Shown: positions 37,106 to 44,764 of the stretch, piece after piece
How positions within the stretch are numbered: position 1 is the stretch's first letter
Layout: every line of letters begins with the position of its first letter
DNA from: an uncultured Pseudomonadota bacterium
Lineage (GTDB): Bacteria; Myxococcota_A; UBA796; GCA-2862545
Direction: 5' to 3'
DNA length: 64,000 nt
NCBI GenBank assembly: GCA_913061235.1
Contig: CAJXTB010000002.1
Location: forward strand, 310,001 to 374,000
Notes under the pieces: generated by a model
What the model saw: the letters and a program-made list of their open reading frames with translations, nothing else
Databases searched by the model: none
What the model was told of the DNA's origin: nothing
Program-made: the position numbers and the translations under genes

Positions 37106-39103
37106 CTACGAGGAGAGCTCGGTGGCGAGGTTGATGAACGTACCCTCGAGGTCCAAGGACTCACTACAAAAGTGGTAGTCGGTTGGACGGCTGGCGATTG
37201 ACTGCAAGAATTCAGGCTGCACCTGACCACCAACACCAACAGTGATGATGCGAGCGCCAGAAGTGCGTAGTCGGTGAATCTCAGCGAGCGTAGCGTCGGG
37301 GTCGTCGGGGTGGCCATCTGTCATGATGACGAAGACTCTCTGAATACCGGCCCGTGGACGGAGCAAGTCGCGAGAGTCACGCAGCCCGTTGGACATTGGC
37401 GTTGAACCAATGGGGGACAAGCGATCTATCGCGTCATGTAGGCGTGGAAGGTCGGCGGTGGGCGTACTCTTCACACCACCTGGGAACGCAACAATGGCGA
37501 CCTGGCGCTTCGGCTGGTCTAGAACCCGCTCCACGAAAGCGTGTGCGGCGGCCTTGGCGTCCTTGATGGTGCGCCCGTACATTGAGCCCGAGCAGTCGAC
37601 CACGAGGGCAACCTGCATGGGGGCACGGTTCTGGGCCAAGTCTTCTAGAGTCACCTGACCACCGGCCAAGCGATGCGGAAGGATCTGGCCTGTGGCTAGG
37701 TCCATGGCTTCGACTTCTACAATGCCGTTCGCATTGTAGCGGTAGGTCACCGACAGCTTGCTCTCGCCAGCGGGTCGTGCTGGGATGCCGTAGAACTCAA
37801 AGTGCCCAAGCACAGTGGCTTCTAGGGGATTGCTGGCCTCACCTTGAACCAGCCATAGGTCGATGGTCGTCTGGCCATCGTGGGTGGTGGTGTAGGTGTC
37901 CCGTGTCTTTTCGGCGGGAATCCGTGTATTTCGAGTGATGATCTTGCTGTTTGCCAGCGCTTCATCCTTGTACACCACCATGCCCAGCGCGTGACTGGTG
38001 ACATCATGAGTACGGATGTCGACGGGAGACTCTTCGCCGGCCAGTTCAGCGCTCTCGATGGCGGCCATGAGAGCGGCACCGAGGGCGATGGCCTCGTCTG
38101 GATTGATGTCCGCCGCAGGAGGTTTGCCAAAGCGTTGGGTGAGCATGTCGCGCACCATTGGCATGCGGGTCGAGCCACCAGCCAGCAGAACGACGTCGAC
38201 GTCTTCGGCGTCGACACCGCTCTCGCGCAGAACATCGTCTGTCAGATCACGGCAGCGGTCGATAAGGTCTGCGGTGAGTTCTTCGAACTTGTCCCGCGTG
38301 ACCCGCAGGCGCATGACCTTGCCTTCGTAGTCATGGAAAACGTTGACTGTTGGTCGGAGGGTCAGGCTCTGCTTGGCAGAGACAGCCTTTCGGCGCAGGT
38401 CGTGAAGGCTGGCCAAGTCTTCGCGTGGATCGAGGTCGTTCTTCTCGATGAATGCTTCGGCCACGTAGTCGATGATGCGGTCGTCGAAGTCTTTGCCACC
38501 CAACATCGGGTCGCCACTAGTAGCGATGACCTGGATGTCTTTGTCCTTGAGGTCAACGAGCGTGACGTCGAAGGTACCGCCGCCAAGGTCGAAGACCATG
38601 ACACGCATGTTCTTGCCGGCATTGTTCAGACCGTAGGCGAAGGCTGCAGCGGTCGGCTCATTGATGAGCTTGAGGACCTGCAAACCAGCCAGCTCACCCG
38701 CACGCAGGGTAGCGCGACGCTGAATGTCGTTGAAGTAGGCTGGAACGGTGATGACCGCCTGGGTCACCTCGTGACCGAGATGAATCTCGGCGGCTTCCTT
38801 CAACTTCAACAGAACGAAGCTTGATAGCTGCTCAGGGGTGTAGTCTTTTCCACGATACTTGAACGTGTAGTCAGTACTCCCCATGTGCCGCTTGATGAAC
38901 TGCACGACTTGTTCTGGGTAGGCCTCGGCAGACGCAAGTGCGTACGTGCCGACGTCAATGTCGTCTTCTTCGAACAGAATCACCGATGGGGTGATTCGGT
39001 CGCCTTCCGCATTTGGGAAGATCTCGGGAACGCCATGCCGATTCACAGTAGCGATGGCGGAGAAGGTGGTCCCAAGGTCGATCCCGACCGCACCGGTCGT
39101 CAT
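37106..39103 (-). CDS. Hsp70-von Willebrand factor A fusion protein
   Basis: A 665-residue chimera. Residues 1-365 are an intact Hsp70 nucleotide-binding domain ('GIDLGTTFSAIATVN', 'VFDLGGGTFDVTLVDL', 'LLAGGSTRMPMV'). Residues 366-480 are the substrate-binding beta sandwich ('ALGMVVYKDEALANSKIITR' onward). In place of the helical lid, residues 494-665 form a VWA domain with a complete metal-ion site: 'DCSGSM' (Asp503, Ser505, Ser507), Thr568 in 'GSTPMSNGL', Asp596 in 'MTDGHPDD'. The ATG at 39103 is preferred; the frame stays open about 200 bases further but gives low-complexity sequence. It is the first gene of the operon. VWA domains bind protein partners through a metal ion, so this may be a client or adaptor site. 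Confidence 0.93.
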   Translation of the reverse strand: MTTGAVGIDLGTTFSAIATVNRHGVPEIFPNAEGDRITPSVILFEEDDIDVGTYALASAEAYPEQVVQFIKRHMGSTDYTFKYRGKDYTPEQLSSFVLLKLKEAAEIHLGHEVTQAVITVPAYFNDIQRRATLRAGELAGLQVLKLINEPTAAAFAYGLNNAGKNMRVMVFDLGGGTFDVTLVDLKDKDIQVIATSGDPMLGGKDFDDRIIDYVAEAFIEKNDLDPREDLASLHDLRRKAVSAKQSLTLRPTVNVFHDYEGKVMRLRVTRDKFEELTADLIDRCRDLTDDVLRESGVDAEDVDVVLLAGGSTRMPMVRDMLTQRFGKPPAADINPDEAIALGAALMAAIESAELAGEESPVDIRTHDVTSHALGMVVYKDEALANSKIITRNTRIPAEKTRDTYTTTHDGQTTIDLWLVQGEASNPLEATVLGHFEFYGIPARPAGESKLSVTYRYNANGIVEVEAMDLATGQILPHRLAGGQVTLEDLAQNRAPMQVALVVDCSGSMYGRTIKDAKAAAHAFVERVLDQPKRQVAIVAFPGGVKSTPTADLPRLHDAIDRLSPIGSTPMSNGLRDSRDLLRPRAGIQRVFVIMTDGHPDDPDATLAEIHRLRTSGARIITVGVGGQVQPEFLQSIASRPTDYHFCSESLDLEGTFINLATELSS

Positions 39104-39130
39104 GTGGGCGTTTCTCCATACGGGAGTGAG

Positions 39131-39145
39131 GACGGGAAGCCCGTC
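39131..39145 (-). promoter_or_regulatory. Hairpin in 5'UTR of Hsp70-VWA operon
   Basis: A perfect 6-bp inverted repeat GACGGG / CCCGTC with a 3-base loop lies between the predicted promoter and the start codon. It does not match CIRCE (TTAGCACTC-N9-GAGTGCTAA). It could be a small operator or mRNA structure. Confidence 0.4.
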
Positions 39146-39157
39146 AGAGGTCGGCGG

Positions 39158-39186
39158 AGTATAGCGGAGCGGCTCCCACGGTCCAA
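39158..39186 (-). promoter_or_regulatory. Sigma-70-like promoter of Hsp70-VWA operon
   Basis: On the minus strand TTGGAC (39186-39181) and TATACT (39163-39158) are separated by 17 bases, with 4 and 5 of 6 consensus bases respectively. The 5'UTR would be about 48 bases. The -35 touches the start codon of the divergent maf gene. It is not a heat-shock sigma-32 promoter. Confidence 0.6.
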
Positions 39187-39776
39187 TGAGGCGCCCCTTG
39201 CGAACACTTCTTCTGGCTTCGACCTCGCCGTGGCGGCGGCAAATGCTGCGTGCTGCAGGCGTGCAAGCGACCGGTGTAGCGCCCGGCGTTACCGAGGAAA
39301 CCACCGTCGTTGACCCGATTGCACGGGCGATTGAACTGGCTCAGCGCAAAGCACATGCTGTGTTCTCAACCCATACCGACGCTCTCGTCATCGGTGCGGA
39401 TCAAGTGGTGACGGACGGCGTGAGTATTTGGGGCAAGCCGCGTGGAGACATTGATCACTTGGCGCGACTGAAGGACATGCGCGGGGCGTCGCATCAGTTG
39501 GTGACGGGTTGGTGTGTCGTGTCAGGCGATGGAGAGCACACCGGTCACGCGACAACCACCATGCATGTGCGTGCTGACCTTACGGACGAGGAGCTTCGTA
39601 CCTATGTGGCATCTGGCGAAGGCAGTGGTTGTGCGGGTGGCTACGCCGCGGAGGCACAGGGCGGTTTCTTGTTCGAGCGTGTGGATGGCGATTGGAACAA
39701 CGTGATTGGTCTGCCGCTCTTCCAGCTGTTGACGGTGTTGCGCGCGCACGGTTGGCGCTACACTGGTGCGGTATGA
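39186..39776 (+). CDS. maf: Maf-like nucleotide pyrophosphatase
   Basis: A 196-residue member of the Maf/YhdE family, which hydrolyses non-canonical or normal NTPs to NMP and PPi. Motifs are 'LLLASTSPWRRQML' (substrate loop), 'ALVIGADQVV' (catalytic Asp region), 'GKPRG' and the late 'GSGCAGGYAAEAQGGFLFER'. The family's more common 'SSPRR' reads 'TSPWRR' here. The start is close to the divergent Hsp70 operon promoter. The stop overlaps the UDG gene (ATGA). Both products act on aberrant nucleotides, so a nucleotide-sanitation/repair operon is plausible. Confidence 0.9.
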   Translation: MRRPLRTLLLASTSPWRRQMLRAAGVQATGVAPGVTEETTVVDPIARAIELAQRKAHAVFSTHTDALVIGADQVVTDGVSIWGKPRGDIDHLARLKDMRGASHQLVTGWCVVSGDGEHTGHATTTMHVRADLTDEELRTYVASGEGSGCAGGYAAEAQGGFLFERVDGDWNNVIGLPLFQLLTVLRAHGWRYTGAV

Positions 39777-40543
39777 ACGACCCACGCAATGATCTCGCGG
39801 ACCTGTTGGCAGACGTATTGGCGCTTGCCCAGGACAGCGGACTTCGCGGTGTGGACTACGAAGGCCCAAGTGAACCTATGCCGGTACCCTTGGCGATTCA
39901 GCCGGCCCACTCGGGAGCTTGGTCCTCCCTGGCGAGCAAGGCACGGGACAGCGCTGAGGTCGCATCTGCGGTTGGCGCTGCGGGTCTTCGAGCGACACGC
40001 GAAGACCTCGGAGAGTGCCGGCGGTGCCGTTTGTGTACGGACCGCAACACCTTGGTCTTTGGCGTTGGCAACGCCACGGCTGACCTCATGATCATTGGGC
40101 ATGCACCGAGTCGGCAAGAGGACATGCGTGGAGAGCCGTTCGTGGCAGAACCCGGTGACATGCTGGACAAGATGCTCGCCCACGTCATCGGTCTGCCGCG
40201 CGAGTCGGTCTACATCACCACGACCGTCAAGTGCCGGCCCTCCAACGACCGGGGCCCTTCGCTTGATGAAGTACGTGCCTGCCATCCCTACTTGCAACGT
40301 CAGATCAAGGCCGTGGAGCCCAAGGTCATCTTGGTCATGGGAGAGTTGGCCTTTCAGATATTGTTCCGCACGGGAGAGAGCCTGGCAGAGAACCGCGGTA
40401 AGTGGCGCAACTACGGTGGGATTCCGGTCATGCCGTCCTTCCACCCGTCGCACTTGTTGACGCATGCCGCGGACAAGAAACCGGCGTTTGTCGACCTGAA
40501 AGCAGTGAAGGCACGCTACGATGAGCTGGGCGGCCAGCGTTAA
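39773..40543 (+). CDS. Family 4-like Fe-S uracil-DNA glycosylase
   Basis: A 256-residue DNA repair glycosylase. Four cysteines expected to hold the [4Fe-4S] cluster are present: Cys82 and Cys85 in 'CRRCRLC', Cys154 in 'KCRPSND', Cys170 in 'ACHPYL'. The DNA-binding end has 'PVMPSFHPSHLL'. Motif A, usually GEAPG in family 4, reads 'GHAPS' (109-113) and the next 'FVGxAG' reads 'FVAEPG'. The protein therefore sits between family 4 and family 5 patterns. An N-terminal 75-residue extension is low in complexity, as in many bacterial homologues. It overlaps maf by 4 bases. Confidence 0.88.
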   Translation: MNDPRNDLADLLADVLALAQDSGLRGVDYEGPSEPMPVPLAIQPAHSGAWSSLASKARDSAEVASAVGAAGLRATREDLGECRRCRLCTDRNTLVFGVGNATADLMIIGHAPSRQEDMRGEPFVAEPGDMLDKMLAHVIGLPRESVYITTTVKCRPSNDRGPSLDEVRACHPYLQRQIKAVEPKVILVMGELAFQILFRTGESLAENRGKWRNYGGIPVMPSFHPSHLLTHAADKKPAFVDLKAVKARYDELGGQR

Positions 40544-40592
40544 GCATCGGCCCGTCAGATTGTCGTGTGTCGAGAAATCAGAGGTCAGAGCG

Positions 40593-40609
40593 GGCCAGGC
40601 AAGCTGGCC
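40593..40609. terminator. Small hairpin between convergent UDG and mlaF genes
   Basis: GGCCAG / CTGGCC with a 5-base loop lies about 50 bases after the UDG stop. It has no U-run. The signal is weak. Confidence 0.25.
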
Positions 40610-40692
40610 AGCGTGTTCACGTCGCGTCGCTAGAGCCTCGTTTGAACGTCCTGCGCTCATCTGCGGGCAATGCAGGCGTCGCAAGACGTCTG

Positions 40693-40713
40693 TTCTGACT
40701 TCTGACTTCTGAC
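40693..40713. repeat. Three tandem TTCTGAC heptamers
   Basis: TTCTGAC occurs three times head to tail in the convergent gap downstream of mlaF. Short tandem copies of this kind can arise by slippage. No function is evident. Confidence 0.6.
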
Positions 40714-40721
40714 CTCAAGAA

Positions 40722-41483
40722 CTACAGCGGTTTCAGCGCGTCCAAGTCGACGTTCCGACGAAGAAAGGAACGAACGAACGGGTTTTCACTGCGGATGAAT
40801 GACTGTGTTGGACTGTGTTCGATGAGCTTGCCACCGTTGAGCATCACAATGTGGTCTGCGATGTTCACACAGCTGACGATGTCGTGGGTGATGACAATGA
40901 AGGTGATGCCGAGCTGGCGCTTCATCTTGCCGATTAGCTCGTCGATGGTGTCCGAGGTGAGCGGATCTAAGCCACTATTGGGCTCATCAAACAGAATGAT
41001 CTCGGGTTCTAGGACAATGGCCCGCGCCAAGCCCACTCGCTTGCGTTGTCCACCGGAGAGTGCCGATGTGGGCCGGTCGTACACTCCAGGTAGCTCAACC
41101 AACTCCATCATTTCTTCGGCTTTCTCGCGCCGCTGCTTTTCGTTCAGTTTGGTGTGGTAGCGAAGGGGAAAGGCCACGTTCTCTCCAGCCGTCATGCTGT
41201 CGAACAACGCGCCGTCCTGAAAGAGCATGCCGAAGCGTCGGCGAACCTCGTACTTCCGCTTCTCATTGGCGGTGGCCATGTCTACGTCGCCCACCCAGAC
41301 CTGCCCTTCGTCCGGCTCCAGCAGTCCAACAATGTGCTTGATGAGAACCGATTTTCCGGTTCCGCTGGGACCAATGATGGCCGTGGTCTCGCCGGTTGGA
41401 ATGTCGAAGGACACACCGTCAAGCACGACAAGGCTGCCGAAGCTCTTGTGTAGGTTGACCAGGCGGATGATGGGATCAGCCAT
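40722..41483 (-). CDS. mlaF: ABC transporter ATPase, MlaF-type
   Basis: The ATPase of a phospholipid (Mla/MCE) transporter, 253 residues. It has Walker A 'GPSGTGKSVLIKHI', Q-loop 'MLFQDGALFDSM', signature 'LSGGQRKRVGLARA', Walker B 'IILFDEPNSGLDP' and H-loop 'ITHD'. The 'FQDGALFDSMTAGENVAFPL' stretch is typical of MlaF. Its start overlaps the end of the MlaE-type permease gene by 8 bases. The full transporter is encoded around it: two permeases on this strand and an MCE protein on the other. Confidence 0.95.
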   Translation of the reverse strand: MADPIIRLVNLHKSFGSLVVLDGVSFDIPTGETTAIIGPSGTGKSVLIKHIVGLLEPDEGQVWVGDVDMATANEKRKYEVRRRFGMLFQDGALFDSMTAGENVAFPLRYHTKLNEKQRREKAEEMMELVELPGVYDRPTSALSGGQRKRVGLARAIVLEPEIILFDEPNSGLDPLTSDTIDELIGKMKRQLGITFIVITHDIVSCVNIADHIVMLNGGKLIEHSPTQSFIRSENPFVRSFLRRNVDLDALKPL

Positions 41484-42213
41484 ACAGCAGCTCCGACAGC
41501 ACGTAGTTCAGACTTGAGCAGAGCACGGCGCTGACCACTACGCTTGCATTGGTTGCCGCACCCACGCCTGTTGCGCCGGGTGAGCTGTAAAACCCGTAGA
41601 AGCACGACACCATGCAGATGATGGCGCCGAATGCGATGGACTTCACGCTGGTAAAGACGAAGTCCATCATCGACATGGTCTGCTGGATGTGGCTCAAGAA
41701 CTCGTCGCCGTTGAGACCCAGTTGGAAGACGGACACACTGTAGCTGGAGAGCAGCAGGGTGAAGACGCTGATGATGGTTAGGGCAGGAAGCACGAGCAAG
41801 ATGCCTGCGAACCGTGGGGTCACCAGGTACCAATAGGGATTGACGGCCATGACCTCTAGGGCGTCGATCTGCTCCTGAATGCGCATGACGGCAATCTGCG
41901 ACGCCATCTCTGTTCCCGCTTTCGCCGCCACCATTGCCGCTACCATGATGGGGGCCATCTCACGGACACCGGCGAGTGCGACGAACATGCCGACCAAGCT
42001 CTGTCCACCAAGCGGTTTGAAGGCGTTGTAGCCTTGAAGTGCCAGGTTGGTCCCAACGAACGTGCTGATGATGACGAGGATGGGGAGCGAGCGAATGCCA
42101 ATTTCGTAGGCGGCTTGAAGGCTAGCAGCCACAGGAGGACGGTGGGTGAGCGTCGCACGGGTGACTGCTACACAGAACAGTGCGAATTGCCCGATGGTGA
42201 CAAACATCCTCAT
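41476..42213 (-). CDS. mlaE: MlaE-type permease, copy A
   Basis: An inner-membrane permease of 245 residues. The MlaE signature 'FVALAGVREMAPIMVAAMVAAKAGTEMAS' is seen in part, along with the coupling-helix region 'MRIQEQIDALEVMAVNP' and the C-terminal 'GATGVGAATNASVVVS'. The ATG at 42213 overlaps the stop of the second permease gene (ATGA); a second ATG two codons later is possible. The open frame extending further upstream runs inside the neighbouring permease gene and is not coding. Confidence 0.92.
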   Translation of the reverse strand: MRMFVTIGQFALFCVAVTRATLTHRPPVAASLQAAYEIGIRSLPILVIISTFVGTNLALQGYNAFKPLGGQSLVGMFVALAGVREMAPIMVAAMVAAKAGTEMASQIAVMRIQEQIDALEVMAVNPYWYLVTPRFAGILLVLPALTIISVFTLLLSSYSVSVFQLGLNGDEFLSHIQQTMSMMDFVFTSVKSIAFGAIICMVSCFYGFYSSPGATGVGAATNASVVVSAVLCSSLNYVLSELLYG

Positions 42214-42956
42214 CCGATGGCTCCAAACAGGGCGGATGTGAGGAAGTAGTTCACAACGATGAAGGTCGTGATGCCGACGACTACGGTCGCGTTGACCGCC
42301 CGTCCCACACCGGCTGCGCCACCGGTGGTGTAGTAGCCTTGGTAGCAGGCAATCAGGCCAATCAGTAGGCCGAAGATTGTTGCTTTGAAGGCACCGCCTA
42401 TGATGTCGGACGGTGCGGTCAGCTCCCACAGGTTCGCCCAGTAGATTCCTGCAGGCTCGCCTTTGACGTACACGGCCACCACGAATCCGCCGCAGATACC
42501 AGACAAGGACCCCACCAAGTTCAGGATGGGGGCAGCGATGAGTGTAGCGATGACCCGGGGAACCACGTGCACCCGAATGGCATCAATTCCCATGACGACG
42601 GTGGCATCGATCTCTTCGCGAATCCGCATCGCACCAAGCTCTGCGGCAAACGCGCTCCCGCCTTGGGCGGCGACCAGGACGCTCGCAAGAACCGGTGAGA
42701 GCTCTCTGAACACTGCGACCGACACCAGGGAGGACAACAGCCGCTGTGCGCCGAACAGGTTGAAGATCTGAAGCCCCTGCAGCGCCATGACCATGCCGAA
42801 TGGAAACACAACCGCGATGACAGGCAAGAAACACCGAACGGTAACGGTCCAGGTATGACGCGCAGCTTCGGAGATTTCCCACGGAGGAGTAGCCATACGC
42901 CACAACACTTGTGCGGCGAACACGCCGAACCGTCCAAGCTGGGCAAGCGCAGTCAT
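42210..42956 (-). CDS. MlaE-type permease, copy B
   Basis: A 248-residue MlaE paralogue, only partly similar to copy A. It has 'VAVFRELSPVLASVLVAAQGG' in part, 'MRIREEIDATVVMGID' and 'GAAGVGRAVNATVVVG'. The second position of the 'EMAP' motif differs ('ELSP'). Two adjacent, diverged permeases are unlike the single MlaE of E. coli and resemble the YrbEA/YrbEB pairs of actinobacterial Mce loci, so a heterodimer is likely. It begins 38 bases from the divergent MCE-side operon, so the two halves share a promoter region. Confidence 0.92.
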   Translation of the reverse strand: MTALAQLGRFGVFAAQVLWRMATPPWEISEAARHTWTVTVRCFLPVIAVVFPFGMVMALQGLQIFNLFGAQRLLSSLVSVAVFRELSPVLASVLVAAQGGSAFAAELGAMRIREEIDATVVMGIDAIRVHVVPRVIATLIAAPILNLVGSLSGICGGFVVAVYVKGEPAGIYWANLWELTAPSDIIGGAFKATIFGLLIGLIACYQGYYTTGGAAGVGRAVNATVVVGITTFIVVNYFLTSALFGAIG

Positions 42957-42994
42957 TGCTCGCCGTGGTAACCCAACGTCATCGGAGTGTGGCT

Positions 42995-43399
42995 GTGGCG
43001 AAGAAGACCAAGCAGGACGAACCGGCTGAAGCGGACGAAAATTCGACGGAGGAATCGCCTGAAGAGGCGGAACCTACGGAGGTACATGACGAGCATGAGG
43101 CGTCCGAAGAGCATGAAGACGAAGAAGGCGGCGGCCGGTTTTCGCGCTTTACCCGTCGCTTGATGGAGCCAGGTGATGGTCGCAAGGTGCTCTCCGCCAT
43201 GTGGGAGACGAGTGACCGGGCCAAGACCGAGGCCGTGCGCATGGTGGCGCGAGAGGTCCGAAGCTACCTAGACGCCCTCGAACTCAAGGAGGACATGCTC
43301 GACCTTGTTCGCAGCCACTCCTTGGAAATCAACGCAAGTCTGCGTCTGAAGCCGTTGCCGCCAGAGTCAGAAGGTGACGGCGACGACGAGTCACGATAG
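42995..43399 (+). CDS. Acidic/helical protein of the MCE locus, unknown
   Basis: A 134-residue protein starting at GTG with GGAG 7 bases upstream. Residues 1-55 are very acidic and look disordered. Residues 60-115 are a charged helical region ('DRAKTEAVRMVAREVRSYLD') that could form a coiled coil. There is no signal or membrane helix. It begins the divergent half of the lipid transporter locus, 9 bases before the MCE gene. A cytoplasmic accessory to the transporter is possible. The family is not recognised. Confidence 0.65.
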   Translation: MAKKTKQDEPAEADENSTEESPEEAEPTEVHDEHEASEEHEDEEGGGRFSRFTRRLMEPGDGRKVLSAMWETSDRAKTEAVRMVAREVRSYLDALELKEDMLDLVRSHSLEINASLRLKPLPPESEGDGDDESR

Positions 43400-43408
43400 C
43401 CAGCGCCC

Positions 43409-44365
43409 GTGGCTCGCTCTCGCAAATATGAACTCGGTGTTGGACTGCTGCTCGTTGGAGCGGCGGCGGTGCTGGGCGTAATGGCGCTGCAGGTCGGCGC
43501 CTTGTCCGGCTTCGGCGACTCTGTGGACGTTGAGACGCGGTTCACCGATGCTGGCGGACTTCAGTCTGGTGCGAGTGTCGCTGTGGCAGGTGTCCAGATT
43601 GGCACCGTCACCTCGTTGGCCATTGACTTCGATCGCGCGGTCGTCGGCATGTCCATCGATCCCGGTGCTGGCATTCGCCATGACGCGACCGCTCAAGTTC
43701 GCGCCCGGAGCGTGCTGGGCGAAAAGTACGTCGAGATCGTTCCGCACAGCCGAGACGGTCGCATGCTGGCAGACGGCGACATCCTTCAACCGGGACCCGA
43801 GCAGACCGAGATCGACGAGCTGGTCTCGAGCATGGGACCCCTGGTCGAAGCCATCGATCCGGTCGTGTTTCAGCGAGTGATTGGCAGCCTGGCATTGGCC
43901 CTTGAAGATGACCCCGAGCGCTTGACTCGGATGCTCTCCAACGCCGACACCTTGCTGGCAAACGGTGCTGAAGCGAGCCGCGAGCTTCCCGCTCTCATGT
44001 CGGAGGGCCGTGCAACGTTGGGCTCACTCCGTGGAACCTTGGGGCGTGCTGACCGCGCTGTCGCCAAGTTGGACGCTCTGCTTGTTGACGCAGACGCAGT
44101 GCTCGCGGACGTCGGTTCCGCAACGGACGGACTTCCGGCCTTGGCGGACGAAGCCACGCTGACGCTTCAAGAAGCGCGCTCGCTCGTCACTAGCTTCTCA
44201 ACGACCAAGAGCGCGGTCGACGAGTTCTTGGCCGGGCTCGAGGGCTTCGATAAGTGGGAGATTCGCCGGTTGCTGCGCGAAGAGGGAATCTTGGTTCGTC
44301 TGCGCTCGCGCGAGGTTGTGGAAGAAGACAACGAGCCGTACCGTCGTCGTGGCTCGGTCGAGTAG
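43409..44365 (+). CDS. mlaD: MCE-domain protein, MlaD-like
   Basis: A substrate-binding component of the lipid transporter, 318 residues, starting at GTG. One membrane helix ('LGVGLLLVGAAAVLGVMAL') anchors it in the inner membrane. The MCE domain (about 38-120) is seen in 'VDVETRFTDAGGLQSGASVAVAGVQIGTV' in part and 'VRARSVLGEKYVEI'. A long helical region (about 130-290) with repeated 'LL...ADAVLADV' would form the needle or barrel of the periplasmic hexamer. It is longer than E. coli MlaD (183). It is coded opposite to the ATPase and permeases but adjacent to them. Confidence 0.92.
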   Translation: MARSRKYELGVGLLLVGAAAVLGVMALQVGALSGFGDSVDVETRFTDAGGLQSGASVAVAGVQIGTVTSLAIDFDRAVVGMSIDPGAGIRHDATAQVRARSVLGEKYVEIVPHSRDGRMLADGDILQPGPEQTEIDELVSSMGPLVEAIDPVVFQRVIGSLALALEDDPERLTRMLSNADTLLANGAEASRELPALMSEGRATLGSLRGTLGRADRAVAKLDALLVDADAVLADVGSATDGLPALADEATLTLQEARSLVTSFSTTKSAVDEFLAGLEGFDKWEIRRLLREEGILVRLRSREVVEEDNEPYRRRGSVE

Positions 44366-44399
44366 GGCGGATTAGGCCGGGCGCCTGATGGAGTTCCGC

Positions 44400-44678
44400 A
44401 TGCGCATTGTCTTGTCCCTGGTTGCCCTTCTGCTCGCTGTCCCCGCGTTCGCGCAAGAGGTTGGCGAAACTGCGGTCATGGCCGAGACCACTCGTGGCGA
44501 CCGCTTCCCGGACGCGGATGTCTCTGGTGCGAACTTTGTAGAAGGTCAGGAAGTGACGGTGTTGTTCGTGATGGGCGATCGGATTCGCGTGCGTCGCGGT
44601 GACCAATACGGTTGGATTACCAAGGCAAACGTTGTGTCGACCGTGGATGCCCCGCCAGTTGAAGACGCCGCCGAATAG
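44400..44678 (+). CDS. Small secreted SH3-like protein
   Basis: A 92-residue protein with a clear signal peptide ('IVLSLVALLLAVPAFAQ', cleaved after 'AFA'). The mature part is beta-rich ('GQEVTVLFVMGDRIRVRRGDQ' in part, 'YGWITKANV'), the pattern of an SH3b domain. The ATG at 44400 has GGAG 6 bases upstream; the ATG at 44388 has none. It lies 34 bases after mlaD. A peptidoglycan- or protein-binding role is possible, not shown. Confidence 0.75.
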   Translation: MRIVLSLVALLLAVPAFAQEVGETAVMAETTRGDRFPDADVSGANFVEGQEVTVLFVMGDRIRVRRGDQYGWITKANVVSTVDAPPVEDAAE

Positions 44679-44764
44679 TGGATGTGCTCCGAGCGCTGTA
44701 GGGGGCGCCGTCGTTTGCTTGGCGCGCCATTAGCGGTCTCGTGCTCTAGTTTCGAGCGTTGCTA

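Noticed and set aside
37880-38824. Plus-strand frame over the Hsp70-VWA gene
   Set aside because: Antisense to the conserved Hsp70 domain with no supporting start or homology pattern.
39104-39185. CIRCE/HrcA operator upstream of the Hsp70 operon
   Set aside because: No TTAGCACTC/GAGTGCTAA-like repeat is present; only a short GC hairpin.
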